Part shown: positions 1-7,724 of the stretch, piece by piece
Numbering within the stretch: position 1 is the stretch's first letter
How the letters are laid out: every line of letters begins with the position of its first letter
Assembly: GCF_005222675.1 (NCBI RefSeq)
Contig: NZ_STGE01000032.1
Location: 1 to 64,000, forward strand
Length of the DNA: 64,000 bases
Direction: 5' to 3'
Origin: Mycolicibacterium sp. CR10
GTDB lineage: Bacteria > Actinomycetota > Actinomycetes > Mycobacteriales > Mycobacteriaceae
Translations under genes and position numbers: made by a program
Notes under the pieces: model-generated
What the model was told of the DNA's origin: nothing
What the model saw: only the letters and a program-made list of their open reading frames with translations
Databases searched by the model: none

Positions 1-650
1 ACGGGAACCGCGGCAGGACCACCGGGAACCGGAGGCGCGGGAGGCGTGGCCACCCCGGCCTGACCGATCACGGGGGCACCGGGGACGGGAGGCGTCGGCG
101 GAGTGAGATTGGCCGCCGGGATTCCGACGGGCGCGCCTGGGACAGGTGGCAACGGAGGTGTGGCGCCGCCTCCCGAGTTGACGACAGGAGCGCCGGGAAC
201 CGGCGGTGCGGGAGGAGTCGCCCCCGACGAGGGCACGGACACCGATGCCGGCGGACGCGGCGGAACCGGCGGCGTTCCTGCGCCTGTCGAGCTCGCCGCG
301 GGTACCGCCGGAACCGGCGGGGTGGGAGGCGTGACGCCCGACGACGACGTGGACACCGACGCCGGCGGACGCGGCGGAACCGGCGGCGTGCCCGCTGACG
401 ACGAGCTCGCCGGTGGCACGACGACCGGAGGCGTGGGCTGGCCCGGGCCCGCAGTGAACGACGACGCGGCGCGCTGCAGCGACTGAGGGATGTCACCCGG
501 ATTGGAGGCGATTTGCTGAAGAATCCCGACGCAAGGGACCCCACCACGTGTCGGATCCGCTGTCGCCGACGGGCTCAACAACGGGGCGCTCAAGAACATC
601 CCCGCGCTGCCCAGCATGACAACGACCATGCCCTTCTTGGTCCGTGACAT
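1..650 (-). CDS. Secreted proline-rich repeat protein (3' end cut off)
   Basis: The frame is open from an ATG at 650 to the left edge, so the C-terminus is missing. The first residues, MSRTKKGMVVVMLG, lead into a hydrophobic stretch ending near SATADP, a typical Sec signal peptide with an Ala-x-Ala-like cleavage site. A short Cys-containing segment (GGVPCVGILQQIA) follows. From about residue 70 on the protein is dominated by Pro, Ala, Ser, Thr and Val, with repeated blocks such as GTPPVPPRPPASVS (seen twice), TPPTPPVPA and TPPAPPVPG. A GGGAG lies a few bases before the start. Exported proline-rich cell-wall or cell-surface proteins of this look are common in mycobacteria, but I recognise no specific family. 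The function is unknown. Confidence 0.7.
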   Translation of the reverse strand, partial: MSRTKKGMVVVMLGSAGMFLSAPLLSPSATADPTRGGVPCVGILQQIASNPGDIPQSLQRAASSFTAGPGQPTPPVVVPPASSSSAGTPPVPPRPPASVSTSSSGVTPPTPPVPAVPAASSTGAGTPPVPPRPPASVSVPSSGATPPAPPVPGAPVVNSGGGATPPLPPVPGAPVGIPAANLTPPTPPVPGAPVIGQAGVATPPAPPVPGGPAAVP

Positions 651-1144
651 GTGCTCCCAGTCCTTCTTCGTGCCTGCATCGAATTACATCCGCGTAGTTA
701 CTGGGCTTACTGAACCGACAATTTCCGAATTCGCCGACGCGACAATTCTGGCGTTACGGAACCGTTGCCAAGGAGAAGCGATCCCGTCACCGTCGGATCA
801 GCGTGACCTGCGCAAATGATTTTCGACCGTCCGCGACGAATATCGCCGCCGAGCGCCCAGCCGGGCCCCAATCTGGCGTCGCTCGTCGCCACGCAGCACA
901 TCCGGTGAGTTCGCTTCACCGTCCGCCGACACCTGCGGGGCGGCGGTTGCTCCGACATCGTCGGCGTTGGCTCGGTCAGCTCTGGCGGCCTCGGAGCCGC
1001 GACAACTCCACCGGCCCGCTCTGCGCATGATCGCTCGACCCGCAAGAGTCCCGTCGCCCCGCCGGGCTCCGTCGAGAGCTTCGGCGCCGGAATGGCGAAC
1101 GGCGTTGCCCGGCGCTACGCGCTCCGGTCGTGGTGACGCGGTTG
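651..1144. other. Intergenic stretch without an intact gene
   Basis: No open frame here has a convincing start, ribosome binding site or mycobacterial codon use. The part next to 650 should hold the promoter of the proline-rich gene. The only protein-like signal is a short LuxR-like helix-turn-helix remnant on the minus strand, listed separately. Confidence 0.5.
798..1028 (-). pseudogene. Possible decayed LuxR-type regulator C-terminus
   Basis: The minus-strand translation ends with SSRTVENHLRRSR and then a stop. This closely resembles the recognition helix of LuxR-family regulators (usually VSVRTVENHL followed by RVYAKLGV). The residues before it (DERRQIGARLGARRRY) can be aligned loosely with the usual REREIAxLVAxGLSNRxIAERL segment but only in a degraded form, and the expected continuation after the helix is interrupted by a stop codon. 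I read this as a remnant of a LuxR or LAL regulator; an intact LAL gene lies at 28248-30890. The match is short and could be chance. Confidence 0.3.
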
Positions 1145-1159
1145 AGGACTATCGGCCCT
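1145..1159 (+). promoter_or_regulatory. DevR (DosR)-type box upstream of Acg nitroreductase
   Basis: AGGACTATCGGCCCT fits the DosR pattern GGGAC-N4-GTCCC / GGCCC as known from M. tuberculosis. It ends 54 bases before the ATG at 1214. The paralogous gene at 54761 has a similar box at exactly the same 54-base distance. Confidence 0.6.
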
Positions 1160-1213
1160 GTCTGAGGGCGGCATCGTCAAGCAGTCTCGATAGTGCACCG
1201 AACGGAGGCCAGG

Positions 1214-2206
1214 ATGCGCGCGATTCAACTTCACTCAGAAGTCATCGTCGATGCCCTGCAGCTGGCCTGCCGGGCACCGTCTCTTCACAACAGTCAGCCG
1301 TGGCGCTGGGTCACCACCGACCACACGGTCCAGCTCTTCGCCGATCCGACTCGCCTGGTTCGCTCCACAGACCCGACGGGTCGCGAGGCCCTCATCAGCT
1401 GCGGTGCCGTCCTCGACCACTTTCGCGTGGCGATGGCCGCAGCCGGGTGGGCAACCTCCGTGCTGCGCTTCCCCGACCCCGATGATCCCTTGCACCTGGC
1501 GACGGTCGAGTTCACCCCGGCCACGGTGTCCGATGCGCACAGAAGTCGCGCCGACGCGATCCTCGCGCGACGTACTGACCGTCTGCCGCTGGCAGCGCCG
1601 CCGGATCCGGATCGATTGGCGGACAGCTTGAGTCAGGTTGGCGCAGCCGGCACCGTTTGCGTCGACACCATCCCCGACGAATCGCGGAGTTCCCTCGCCG
1701 AGGCCTCCCAGCTGACCGAAGCGCTGCGACTCTACGACTCCGACTATCATTCCGAACTTTCCTGGTGGACAGCAGATTTCGTGACCAGTGACGGAATCCC
1801 GCCCAGTTCACTGGTCTCTGCACCCGAGAGTGACCGTGTCGATGTCGGGCGAACGTTCCCCGTCTTCTCGCGGCCCGAGCGACGCCGCGAGATCGACGAC
1901 GACCAGTCGACGATCCTGGTCCTCTCCACCGTCGATGACTCGAGGGTCAACGTTCTACGTTGTGGCGAAGAACTCTCCGCAATCCTGTTGAACGCGACTA
2001 TCGAGGGCATGTCGACCTGCACGCTGACCCATGTCACCGAGATTCCGGCGGGGCGCGACATCGTCGCCTCGCTCATTCCCGGGGACGGCGTCCCCCAGGT
2101 GCTCATCCGGGTGGGCGTGGCACCACCGTTGGACGCCGCGCCTCCCCCGACGCCTCGCCGGCCGATCGATCAGGTAGTCCAAACACCCAGGGATGGAACA
2201 TGTTAG
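1214..2206 (+). CDS. Acg-family nitroreductase-like flavoprotein
   Basis: This 330-residue protein belongs to the Acg/nitroreductase-fold family (M. tuberculosis acg/Rv2032, Rv3127, Rv3131), whose members bind FMN but in which normal nitroreductase activity is doubtful. The family hallmark APSLHNSQPWRW sits at residues 21-32, followed by RSTDPTGREALISCGAVLDH and a C-terminal STCTLTHVTEIP / PQVLIRVGVAP segment. The ATG at 1214 is chosen over the GTG at 1193 because ACGGAGG lies 6-7 bases before it. A DevR-type box lies 54 bases upstream, so hypoxia or redox induction is likely. The stop codon overlaps the start of the following USP gene by 7 bases. A close paralog with identical N-terminal spacing lies at 54761-55753. 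Confidence 0.85.
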   Translation: MRAIQLHSEVIVDALQLACRAPSLHNSQPWRWVTTDHTVQLFADPTRLVRSTDPTGREALISCGAVLDHFRVAMAAAGWATSVLRFPDPDDPLHLATVEFTPATVSDAHRSRADAILARRTDRLPLAAPPDPDRLADSLSQVGAAGTVCVDTIPDESRSSLAEASQLTEALRLYDSDYHSELSWWTADFVTSDGIPPSSLVSAPESDRVDVGRTFPVFSRPERRREIDDDQSTILVLSTVDDSRVNVLRCGEELSAILLNATIEGMSTCTLTHVTEIPAGRDIVASLIPGDGVPQVLIRVGVAPPLDAAPPPTPRRPIDQVVQTPRDGTC

Positions 2207-3024
2207 GACAGAATCCGACCTCCTGCGTCGTGGTGGGAATAGACGGCTCGCAGTCCGGCGTCGACGCCGCTCTCTGGGCGATAGGCGAAGCAGTCGAGCG
2301 TGATGTCCCGTTGCGGTTGGTGTATGTGGTCGAACCAACGGGTCGGGCCCAGATCGATCCGCACGACGAGGCGCGCCGGATGGCCGCCGCGCAGCTGGCG
2401 GTGCGCGACGCTCAGACCGCGGTGGCCTCGACCGAGCGGCCCGTCAAGACCGAGGTCGAGATACTGCAGGGGCGACCCGTACAGGCTCTGCTGGAGGCTT
2501 CCCGGTCTGCCGGGATGCTCTGTGTCGGAGCGCGAGGCCTCCGACACGCCACCCACGGTCGGATCGGCTCGACGGCGGCGGCCCTGTCGGAGACCGCACA
2601 ATGTCCGGTGGCCATCGTGCGGACCCCCAAGCCCAGTCGCGGGCAAAGTCGTTCGGTGGTCATCGAGATCGATGACACGGCTGCGGGTAGCGAGGTCCTG
2701 CAGCGAGGGCTTGACGAGGCCCGGCGCAGGGGCGCGCCGGTTCGCGTACTGACCTCCGCGCGTAACCACGCTGTCGTCCACGGCCAGTGGGAACGCCGGT
2801 TGGCCGAATGGCAGCGTCGCTACCCGGAGGTCGATATCACGCAGGTCCGCTCCAGCGGCGACTCCCTGGACTACATCGCCGCACACGCCGACTCGATTCA
2901 GCTCGTCGTCTCTGGCCGTGGTCGACCCGGAGGTGTCAACGCGCTCGTCGGCGCCCGGGGTAATGCCGCTCTCCGCGACACCGACTGCTCGATTCTCATC
3001 TGTGCACCGCACACCGCGCTGTGA
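2200..3024 (+). CDS. Universal stress protein, tandem UspA domains
   Basis: This 274-residue protein has two UspA-like domains. The first begins VVVGIDGSQSG and ends with the ATP-binding signature G-x2-G-x9-G-S (GARG...IGS) followed by CPVAIV. The second lacks a clear G-x2-G-x9-G-S motif and looks degenerate, a trait shared with the paralog at 55799. It is translationally coupled: its ATG overlaps the stop of the Acg gene, and its TGA overlaps a GTG just before the DevR-like gene. Tandem USPs are typical DosR-regulon members in mycobacteria. They are cytosolic and thought to bind ATP or sense nucleotides; the precise role here is not known. Confidence 0.85.
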   Translation: MLGQNPTSCVVVGIDGSQSGVDAALWAIGEAVERDVPLRLVYVVEPTGRAQIDPHDEARRMAAAQLAVRDAQTAVASTERPVKTEVEILQGRPVQALLEASRSAGMLCVGARGLRHATHGRIGSTAAALSETAQCPVAIVRTPKPSRGQSRSVVIEIDDTAAGSEVLQRGLDEARRRGAPVRVLTSARNHAVVHGQWERRLAEWQRRYPEVDITQVRSSGDSLDYIAAHADSIQLVVSGRGRPGGVNALVGARGNAALRDTDCSILICAPHTAL

Positions 3025-3056
3025 ACAGTGCGAACCGACGAGGAATGCAGCGCAAC

Positions 3057-3707
3057 ATGGTGAGAGTCTTCCTAGTTGACGACCACGTAGTCGTCCGGCG
3101 CGGCCTGATCGATCTGCTCAGCAGCGATCCCGAACTCGAGGTCGTCGGCGAAGCAGGCTCGGCGGCCGAGGCGCTGGAGCGGATTGCGGCGCTCCAACCC
3201 GACGTGGCCGTTCTCGACGTCCGACTGCCCGACGGCAATGGAATCGATCTGTGCCGCGATCTGCTCGCCCTGCTACCCGATCTTCGATGCCTGATGCTCA
3301 CGTCGTTCACTTCAGACGAGGCCATGCTCGACGCGATTCTCGCCGGCGCCAGCGGATTCGTGGTCAAAAACATCAAGGAGATGAACCTCGCCAGCGCGAT
3401 CAAGGAGGTCGGCGCGGGCCGATCGCTTCTGGACAACCGCGCCGGCGCAGCCTTGATGGCCATGCTGCGCGGTGACGATGAGCGTGACGACCCGCAGTCG
3501 GATCTGACCGGCCAGGAGCGGACGCTGCTCGACCTGCTGAACGAGGGACTGACCAACAACCAGATCGCGGCGCGAATGTTCCTCGCCGAGAAGACGGTCA
3601 GGCACTACGTGTCGCATCTGCTCGCCAAGATGGGCATCGAGCGTAGTACCAGGGCAGCGGTGTTCGTCTCCAAGCTCGATGGGTCGCACCGACCGGAACA
3701 GGCCTGA
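3057..3707 (+). CDS. DevR/DosR-like NarL-family response regulator (second copy)
   Basis: A 216-residue response regulator with an N-terminal receiver domain and a C-terminal LuxR-type helix-turn-helix. The phosphoacceptor Asp54 (VLDVRLPDGNG), the acidic pair Asp8-Asp9, Thr82 and Lys104 of the receiver are present. By hand count 58 of the first 68 residues match the DevR at 56694. The recognition helix reads EKTVRHYVSHLLAKMG where DevR has EKTVKNYVSRLLAKLG, so positions 182 and 183 are Arg-His instead of Lys-Asn. The ATG at 3057 is preferred because the paralog starts at the same point; ATG 3045 and GTG 3021 are alternatives. It closes an Acg-USP-regulator unit and has no kinase gene beside it. 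Confidence 0.88.
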   Translation: MVRVFLVDDHVVVRRGLIDLLSSDPELEVVGEAGSAAEALERIAALQPDVAVLDVRLPDGNGIDLCRDLLALLPDLRCLMLTSFTSDEAMLDAILAGASGFVVKNIKEMNLASAIKEVGAGRSLLDNRAGAALMAMLRGDDERDDPQSDLTGQERTLLDLLNEGLTNNQIAARMFLAEKTVRHYVSHLLAKMGIERSTRAAVFVSKLDGSHRPEQA

Positions 3708-3727
3708 AACACTTCTCACCGATCGCG

Positions 3728-4720
3728 TTATGGCGGCGCCGAACCATCAAGCAGTGACACGACTTCCGAGAGATCACGGCGGGGCGTGGCCGGCAGCGGA
3801 TCGGCGTTCACCGGCGCCCAGCCGATCCGCAACAACATCTGTGGATACCCCTCGGTGCCGAAAACTTCGCGACGGACCGCCTCCCGCGTATCCACGAACT
3901 CAAGCGGCTCGGTGATCGGGCAACTCGACAGTCCCAATGCCGTGGCAGTCAGTAGCACCATGCTGGTCGCCTCACCCGCACGCAGGCGCGACAATGCGTC
4001 ATCGTGGTCGGTGCCCAGAGCGAACACGACGGCGTTGTCGTCGGCGGGTTCGGTGTTCGGCGCATGTTGCAGCACGCCACCTGCGAACGCCCGCACCGGA
4101 ATCGGCGCCCCACTGTCGGCGCCGGGCACGCTACGAGCAGGGACACCGGCTGTCGAGGCATAACGACCGCTCCAGGTCGCCAGTTCGGCGACGTACCCCC
4201 TGTCCGATCCGTGCCGGAAAGCCGCCTCGGCGATGAGGGTTCTGAGGCCGATCAGGTCGTCGACCCGGTGCAGGATGACGCCGACGCCGGCCGCCCGCGC
4301 ACCCATCAGTGCGATATCGGCGCGTGGCACCGGCCACGAACTGTAGTGGCGGCGATCGGTGCGACGACGCGGGATGGCCGCGGCCAGGGTCACGTCGAGG
4401 TCCACCGCGGGGTGAGGGTACAACTCGAGCGCAGCCAAGTGGGTCGGCTCCGCAGTGTTCGGCAATCGGTGAACCCTGCACTGCCAGCCCAGCGCCGCCA
4501 GGGCCACGACACAGTGATTCAACGCCGCGCCACAGCTGAGCATCAGATCTCGGCCGTCGGGATCGGTGTGCGGCAGAAGAAGATCGGGGTTGGCGTACAG
4601 ATGCAGGCTGAGCTCGCCCAACCGCCACTGCCACGGTTGCGAGTTGTGTACCGACGGCGCGCGAACCGCCAGCGACAGCGCGGACCTGAGGGTTTCGTCG
4701 TCGGGAAAATGATCGCTCAT
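3728..4720 (-). CDS. Acg-family nitroreductase-like flavoprotein
   Basis: This 330-residue Acg-type protein carries APSVHNSQPWQW at residues 21-32, HTDPDGRDLMLSCGAALNH, and a C-terminal SSCPITEPLEF / PQMLLRIGWAP region. The ATG at 4720 is preferred over upstream codons because AAGGGCGG precedes it. The gene is convergent with the DevR-like gene, leaving about 20 bases between their stops. A DevR-type box at 4781-4795 lies 60 bases upstream. The closest relative in the window is 58838-59836, which shares HFPD-x2-TLRSAL near the N-terminus and sits in the same convergent arrangement relative to the main DevR. The FMN-binding fold is known for the family; the substrate is not. Confidence 0.85.
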   Translation of the reverse strand: MSDHFPDDETLRSALSLAVRAPSVHNSQPWQWRLGELSLHLYANPDLLLPHTDPDGRDLMLSCGAALNHCVVALAALGWQCRVHRLPNTAEPTHLAALELYPHPAVDLDVTLAAAIPRRRTDRRHYSSWPVPRADIALMGARAAGVGVILHRVDDLIGLRTLIAEAAFRHGSDRGYVAELATWSGRYASTAGVPARSVPGADSGAPIPVRAFAGGVLQHAPNTEPADDNAVVFALGTDHDDALSRLRAGEATSMVLLTATALGLSSCPITEPLEFVDTREAVRREVFGTEGYPQMLLRIGWAPVNADPLPATPRRDLSEVVSLLDGSAPP

Positions 4721-4780
4721 CTGGCCGCCCTTCAGAAGTCGTGTGTCGACATCCAGGGTGCGCCAGGTGACAGGTCGTGA

Positions 4781-4795
4781 AGAGGGCACAAAGTC
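4781..4795 (-). promoter_or_regulatory. DevR-type box upstream of Acg nitroreductase
   Basis: Read on the minus strand, AGGACTTTGTGCCCT matches the DosR pattern GGAC-N4-G-CCC. It lies 60 bases before the ATG at 4720, in line with the distance seen at the other Acg genes of the window. Confidence 0.55.
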
Positions 4796-4804
4796 CTCTT
4801 CTGG

Positions 4805-6460
4805 TCAGCTAGTTCGGCGATTCGAAGCCGTGAGCCATACCGCGGTGTCCGGCGCAAGCGTGCGCCCGATCCCCGGCGTCGACGACAACACCACAGACGC
4901 CGCCGCCGGCAACGCCACACCGTGGCCGCCGGTGTTGACCCAGCACTGCGCACCGCCGCGTTCGAATGCTGCGACATCGGGAGAGACGTTGAGCCACTTC
5001 AGGTCTCCGGCATCACGCCACAGCGAGCGACGCAGGCGCAGTGCTGCCCGGTAGAGATTCAGTGTCGAATCGGGGTCGCGATCCTGCGCCTCGACACTGT
5101 GCTCGCCCCAGTGCGCCGGCTGCGGCAGCCACGTCTGGACACCTTCGCCGGGCGCAAAACCGTACGGCGGTGCCGAGCCGCTCCATGGCAAGGGGATACG
5201 GCAACCGTCGCGCCCGACATCGGTGAAACCGGATTGGACCCACGTCGGATCCTGGCGCAGCTCGTCGGGGAGGTCCTCGACCTCCTCGAGGGCGAGTTCC
5301 TCACCTTGGTAGACGTAGGCGGTCCCCGGGAGCGCCAATTGCACGAGCGCGGCCGCTCGCGCTCGTCGGCGGCCCAACACGTGATCGGGGTCCTCGTCAG
5401 CCCAACGTGCCCGTTCCCACTCCGTCCCGACGAGGTGCGGTGGTTGTGATCGGGCGAACCGCGTCACCGTGCGGGTCACGTCGTGGTTGGACAACACCCA
5501 TGTCGGTGGCGCACCAACCGTGGCCGCCGCGCCGATGGCGTCGTCGACGACGGTGCGCAGGACTTCGGCGCGCCACGGCGCGCGCAGGAAGTCGAACTGA
5601 AACGCGGTGTGCAACTCGTCGGGCCGCAGATAGCGGGCCAGGCGCTCATTGCTCGGCACCCAGGCTTCGGCGATGAAAATCCGTTCGGGCGAGAAGCGGT
5701 CGGCGACCGACCGCCATCCCTGATACACCGCGTGCACGCCATCCTGGTCCCAGGCAGGGTGACCGGCACGACTCTCTACGAGGGCCTGGGCGGCATCGTC
5801 CTCGTCGACGGTGTCGGGCAGTCCGGCTTCCTTGACGAGCCCGTGCGCCACGTCGATGCGGAAGCCGTCGACGCCTCGGTCGAACCAGAACGCCAGGATG
5901 TCCTCGAACTCGGCGCGGACGTCCTCACTGTTCCAGTCAAGATCGGGCTGACCCGGGGCAAACAGATGCAGATACCACGAGCCATCAGACACCTGCGTCC
6001 ATGCCGGGCCGCCGAACACGCTCTGCCAGTTGTTGGGTGGCAGCGCCCCGTCGGAGCCCCGGCCCGGCCGGAAGTGGTAGCGCTGCCGGGCACCGGGTTC
6101 GTCGGCAAGTGCCGCGCGGAACCATGTGTGGTCGTCGGAGGTGTGGTTGGGCACGATGTCGAGCAGCACCCTGATCCCCAGCTCGTGTGCTTCGGCGATC
6201 AGCGCCTGCGCCTCGTCCAGCGTGCCGTAGGCGGGTTCGATGTCACGGTAGTCGGCGACGTCGTAGCCCGCGTCGGCCATCGGCGAGGGGTACCAGGGAT
6301 TGATCCAGATGGCGTCGACACCGAGCTGTTCAAGATATGGCAGCCGGGTTCGCAGACCCCGGATATCGCCGATACCGTCACCGTTGCCGTCAGCGAAGCT
6401 ACGAATGTAGACCTGGTACACAACAGCGGTCTGCCACCAGGACGGAACAGCGGGGGACAC
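4805..6460 (-). CDS. GH13 alpha-glucosidase
   Basis: The protein has 551 residues, about the usual size of oligo-1,6-/alpha-1,4-glucosidases. It starts SWWQTAVVYQVYIRSFADGN and shows all four GH13 conserved regions: DIVPNHTSDDH, DGFRIDVAHG with the nucleophile Asp, FIAEAW with the acid/base Glu, and LSNHDVTR. It hydrolyses alpha-glucosides such as maltose, isomaltose or trehalose-like sugars, probably in the cytosol since no signal peptide is seen. The GTG at 6460 is chosen because GAGGAG lies six bases before it; the frame stays open far upstream but that part overlaps the LacI gene. It is divergent from the LacI regulator and faces the sugar ABC transporter, so it likely processes the imported substrate. 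Confidence 0.88.
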   Translation of the reverse strand: MSPAVPSWWQTAVVYQVYIRSFADGNGDGIGDIRGLRTRLPYLEQLGVDAIWINPWYPSPMADAGYDVADYRDIEPAYGTLDEAQALIAEAHELGIRVLLDIVPNHTSDDHTWFRAALADEPGARQRYHFRPGRGSDGALPPNNWQSVFGGPAWTQVSDGSWYLHLFAPGQPDLDWNSEDVRAEFEDILAFWFDRGVDGFRIDVAHGLVKEAGLPDTVDEDDAAQALVESRAGHPAWDQDGVHAVYQGWRSVADRFSPERIFIAEAWVPSNERLARYLRPDELHTAFQFDFLRAPWRAEVLRTVVDDAIGAAATVGAPPTWVLSNHDVTRTVTRFARSQPPHLVGTEWERARWADEDPDHVLGRRRARAAALVQLALPGTAYVYQGEELALEEVEDLPDELRQDPTWVQSGFTDVGRDGCRIPLPWSGSAPPYGFAPGEGVQTWLPQPAHWGEHSVEAQDRDPDSTLNLYRAALRLRRSLWRDAGDLKWLNVSPDVAAFERGGAQCWVNTGGHGVALPAAASVVLSSTPGIGRTLAPDTAVWLTASNRRTS

Positions 6461-6492
6461 GGCCAACTCCTCGACGGTGCGGAAGACTGAGT

Positions 6493-6500
6493 AAACGTTT
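6493..6500. promoter_or_regulatory. Candidate LacI operator
   Basis: AAACGTTT is a perfect palindrome with a central CG, the usual core of LacI/GalR-family operators. It lies 32 bases before the glucosidase start, between the divergent glucosidase and LacI genes. Confidence 0.45.
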
Positions 6501-6551
6501 TCGTCACTAGATTCCTTGCATAACAGCGCTATGTCAATCCCAGATCCTGTC

Positions 6552-6563
6552 AAGTAAATACTT
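6552..6563. promoter_or_regulatory. Second inverted repeat in the glucosidase-LacI intergenic region
   Basis: AAGTA-AA-TACTT forms a short inverted repeat 23 bases before the LacI start. It lacks the central CG of a normal LacI operator, so it may instead belong to the promoter. Confidence 0.3.
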
Positions 6564-6586
6564 ACGTTCAGGTATCCTCGAGCGCG

Positions 6587-7609
6587 ATGATCCCGAAGCA
6601 GACGATCAACATGACCGACGTGGCACGACGGTCGGGTGTTTCGATCGCGTCGGTGTCGCGCGCGCTGCGGGGAGAGGCCGGCGTCTCCCCCGCCACCCGG
6701 GAACGCATCCTGATGGCGGCCCGCGACCTGGCCTATGTGGTGTCGCCTGAGGCGTCGCGCCTTTCCGGTGGGGCGACCGGTCGCGTCGGAGTCGTGGTGC
6801 CCCGGGTGGACGCGTGGTTCTATTCGACGATGTTGGCCGGGATCGCCGGTGAATTCGACACCGTGGGAGTGGATCTGGTGCTGTGCGCGCTGCCAGACTC
6901 CGCTGCCCGGTACCGCTTCTTCGAAGCACTTCCGTTGCGGCGCAAGGTGGATGCGGTGATTGTTGTCTCGGTGCCGCTGGCCTCCCGTGAGCGCACCCGC
7001 CTCGATCAACTCGGGGTCCCCACCGTGTTCGTCGGCGGCCATCACCCGGCGGGTGACCAGCCGTGGGTAGGTATCGACGACGAACTCGCCGCGCAGCAGG
7101 CTGTCGGGCACCTCGTGCGGATCGGCCATCGCGACATCGCGATGATTCAGGCCGCCGACGGTGAAGGAACGACGTGGGCCACCGACGAGGCCCGCATCCG
7201 AGGGTTTCACCGCCAGGTCGGCGAGGCCGGACTGCGTGACCCGGTGGTGGTGAACGTCGAGTGGGGCATCGGCGGGGGCGCTCGCGGGATGGAGATGTTG
7301 ATGAGCCGCCCGCAGCTCCCCACCGCGGTGTTCTGCCACTCCGATGAGATCGCCCTGGGGGCACTTCGCACCCTGCGCCGATCAGGAGTGTCTGTCCCGC
7401 AGCAAATCTCGGTGATCGGCGTCGACGATCATCCAGCAGCCGATCTCTGCGATCTGACGACGGTCGCCCAACCGGTCTTCGAGCAGGGCCAGATCGCCGC
7501 GCAACAGGTGCTCGCCCGCCTCGATACCGCCGGGCCTGCTGCGGTGCCGACGGTGACGACCCTGCCGACCCGGCTGGTCATCCGCGGTTCCACCGCCCCG
7601 CCGCGCTGA
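6587..7609 (+). CDS. LacI/GalR-family transcriptional regulator
   Basis: A 340-residue protein with the N-terminal LacI helix-turn-helix TMxDVARRSGVSIASVSRAL and hinge (residues about 7-60), followed by a periplasmic-binding-protein-like ligand domain. Landmarks include GVVVPRVDAWFYSTMLAGI, the family segment CHSDEIALGALRTLR and ISVIGVDDHPAADL. Members repress sugar-uptake genes until the sugar binds. It sits between the divergent GH13 glucosidase and the ABC transporter operon, so it most likely controls both from the palindrome at 6493-6500. The inducer is probably an alpha-glucoside; the sequence does not say which one. Confidence 0.88.
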   Translation: MIPKQTINMTDVARRSGVSIASVSRALRGEAGVSPATRERILMAARDLAYVVSPEASRLSGGATGRVGVVVPRVDAWFYSTMLAGIAGEFDTVGVDLVLCALPDSAARYRFFEALPLRRKVDAVIVVSVPLASRERTRLDQLGVPTVFVGGHHPAGDQPWVGIDDELAAQQAVGHLVRIGHRDIAMIQAADGEGTTWATDEARIRGFHRQVGEAGLRDPVVVNVEWGIGGGARGMEMLMSRPQLPTAVFCHSDEIALGALRTLRRSGVSVPQQISVIGVDDHPAADLCDLTTVAQPVFEQGQIAAQQVLARLDTAGPAAVPTVTTLPTRLVIRGSTAPPR

Positions 7610-7724
7610 CACCGCTGTCCCATCTCGGATGTGAACTGTGACACACTCGTCGACGTACCGAATGTGCTGCCCGTGGCCCCATCCGGACCCGGGCGTCGTT
7701 ACAGGCTTCTTGGACGAGGACGTG

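Noticed and set aside
103..486. Plus-strand Gly-rich frame resembling a PE_PGRS/PPE-like repeat protein
   Set aside because: It is the complement of the proline-rich coding strand. Only the minus strand offers a signal peptide and a start with a ribosome binding site.
6461..7339. Long N-terminal extension of the GH13 glucosidase (frame open to 7339)
   Set aside because: The extension overlaps the LacI gene on the other strand and has no glucosidase homology. A GTG with GAGGAG spacing at 6460 gives the normal length.
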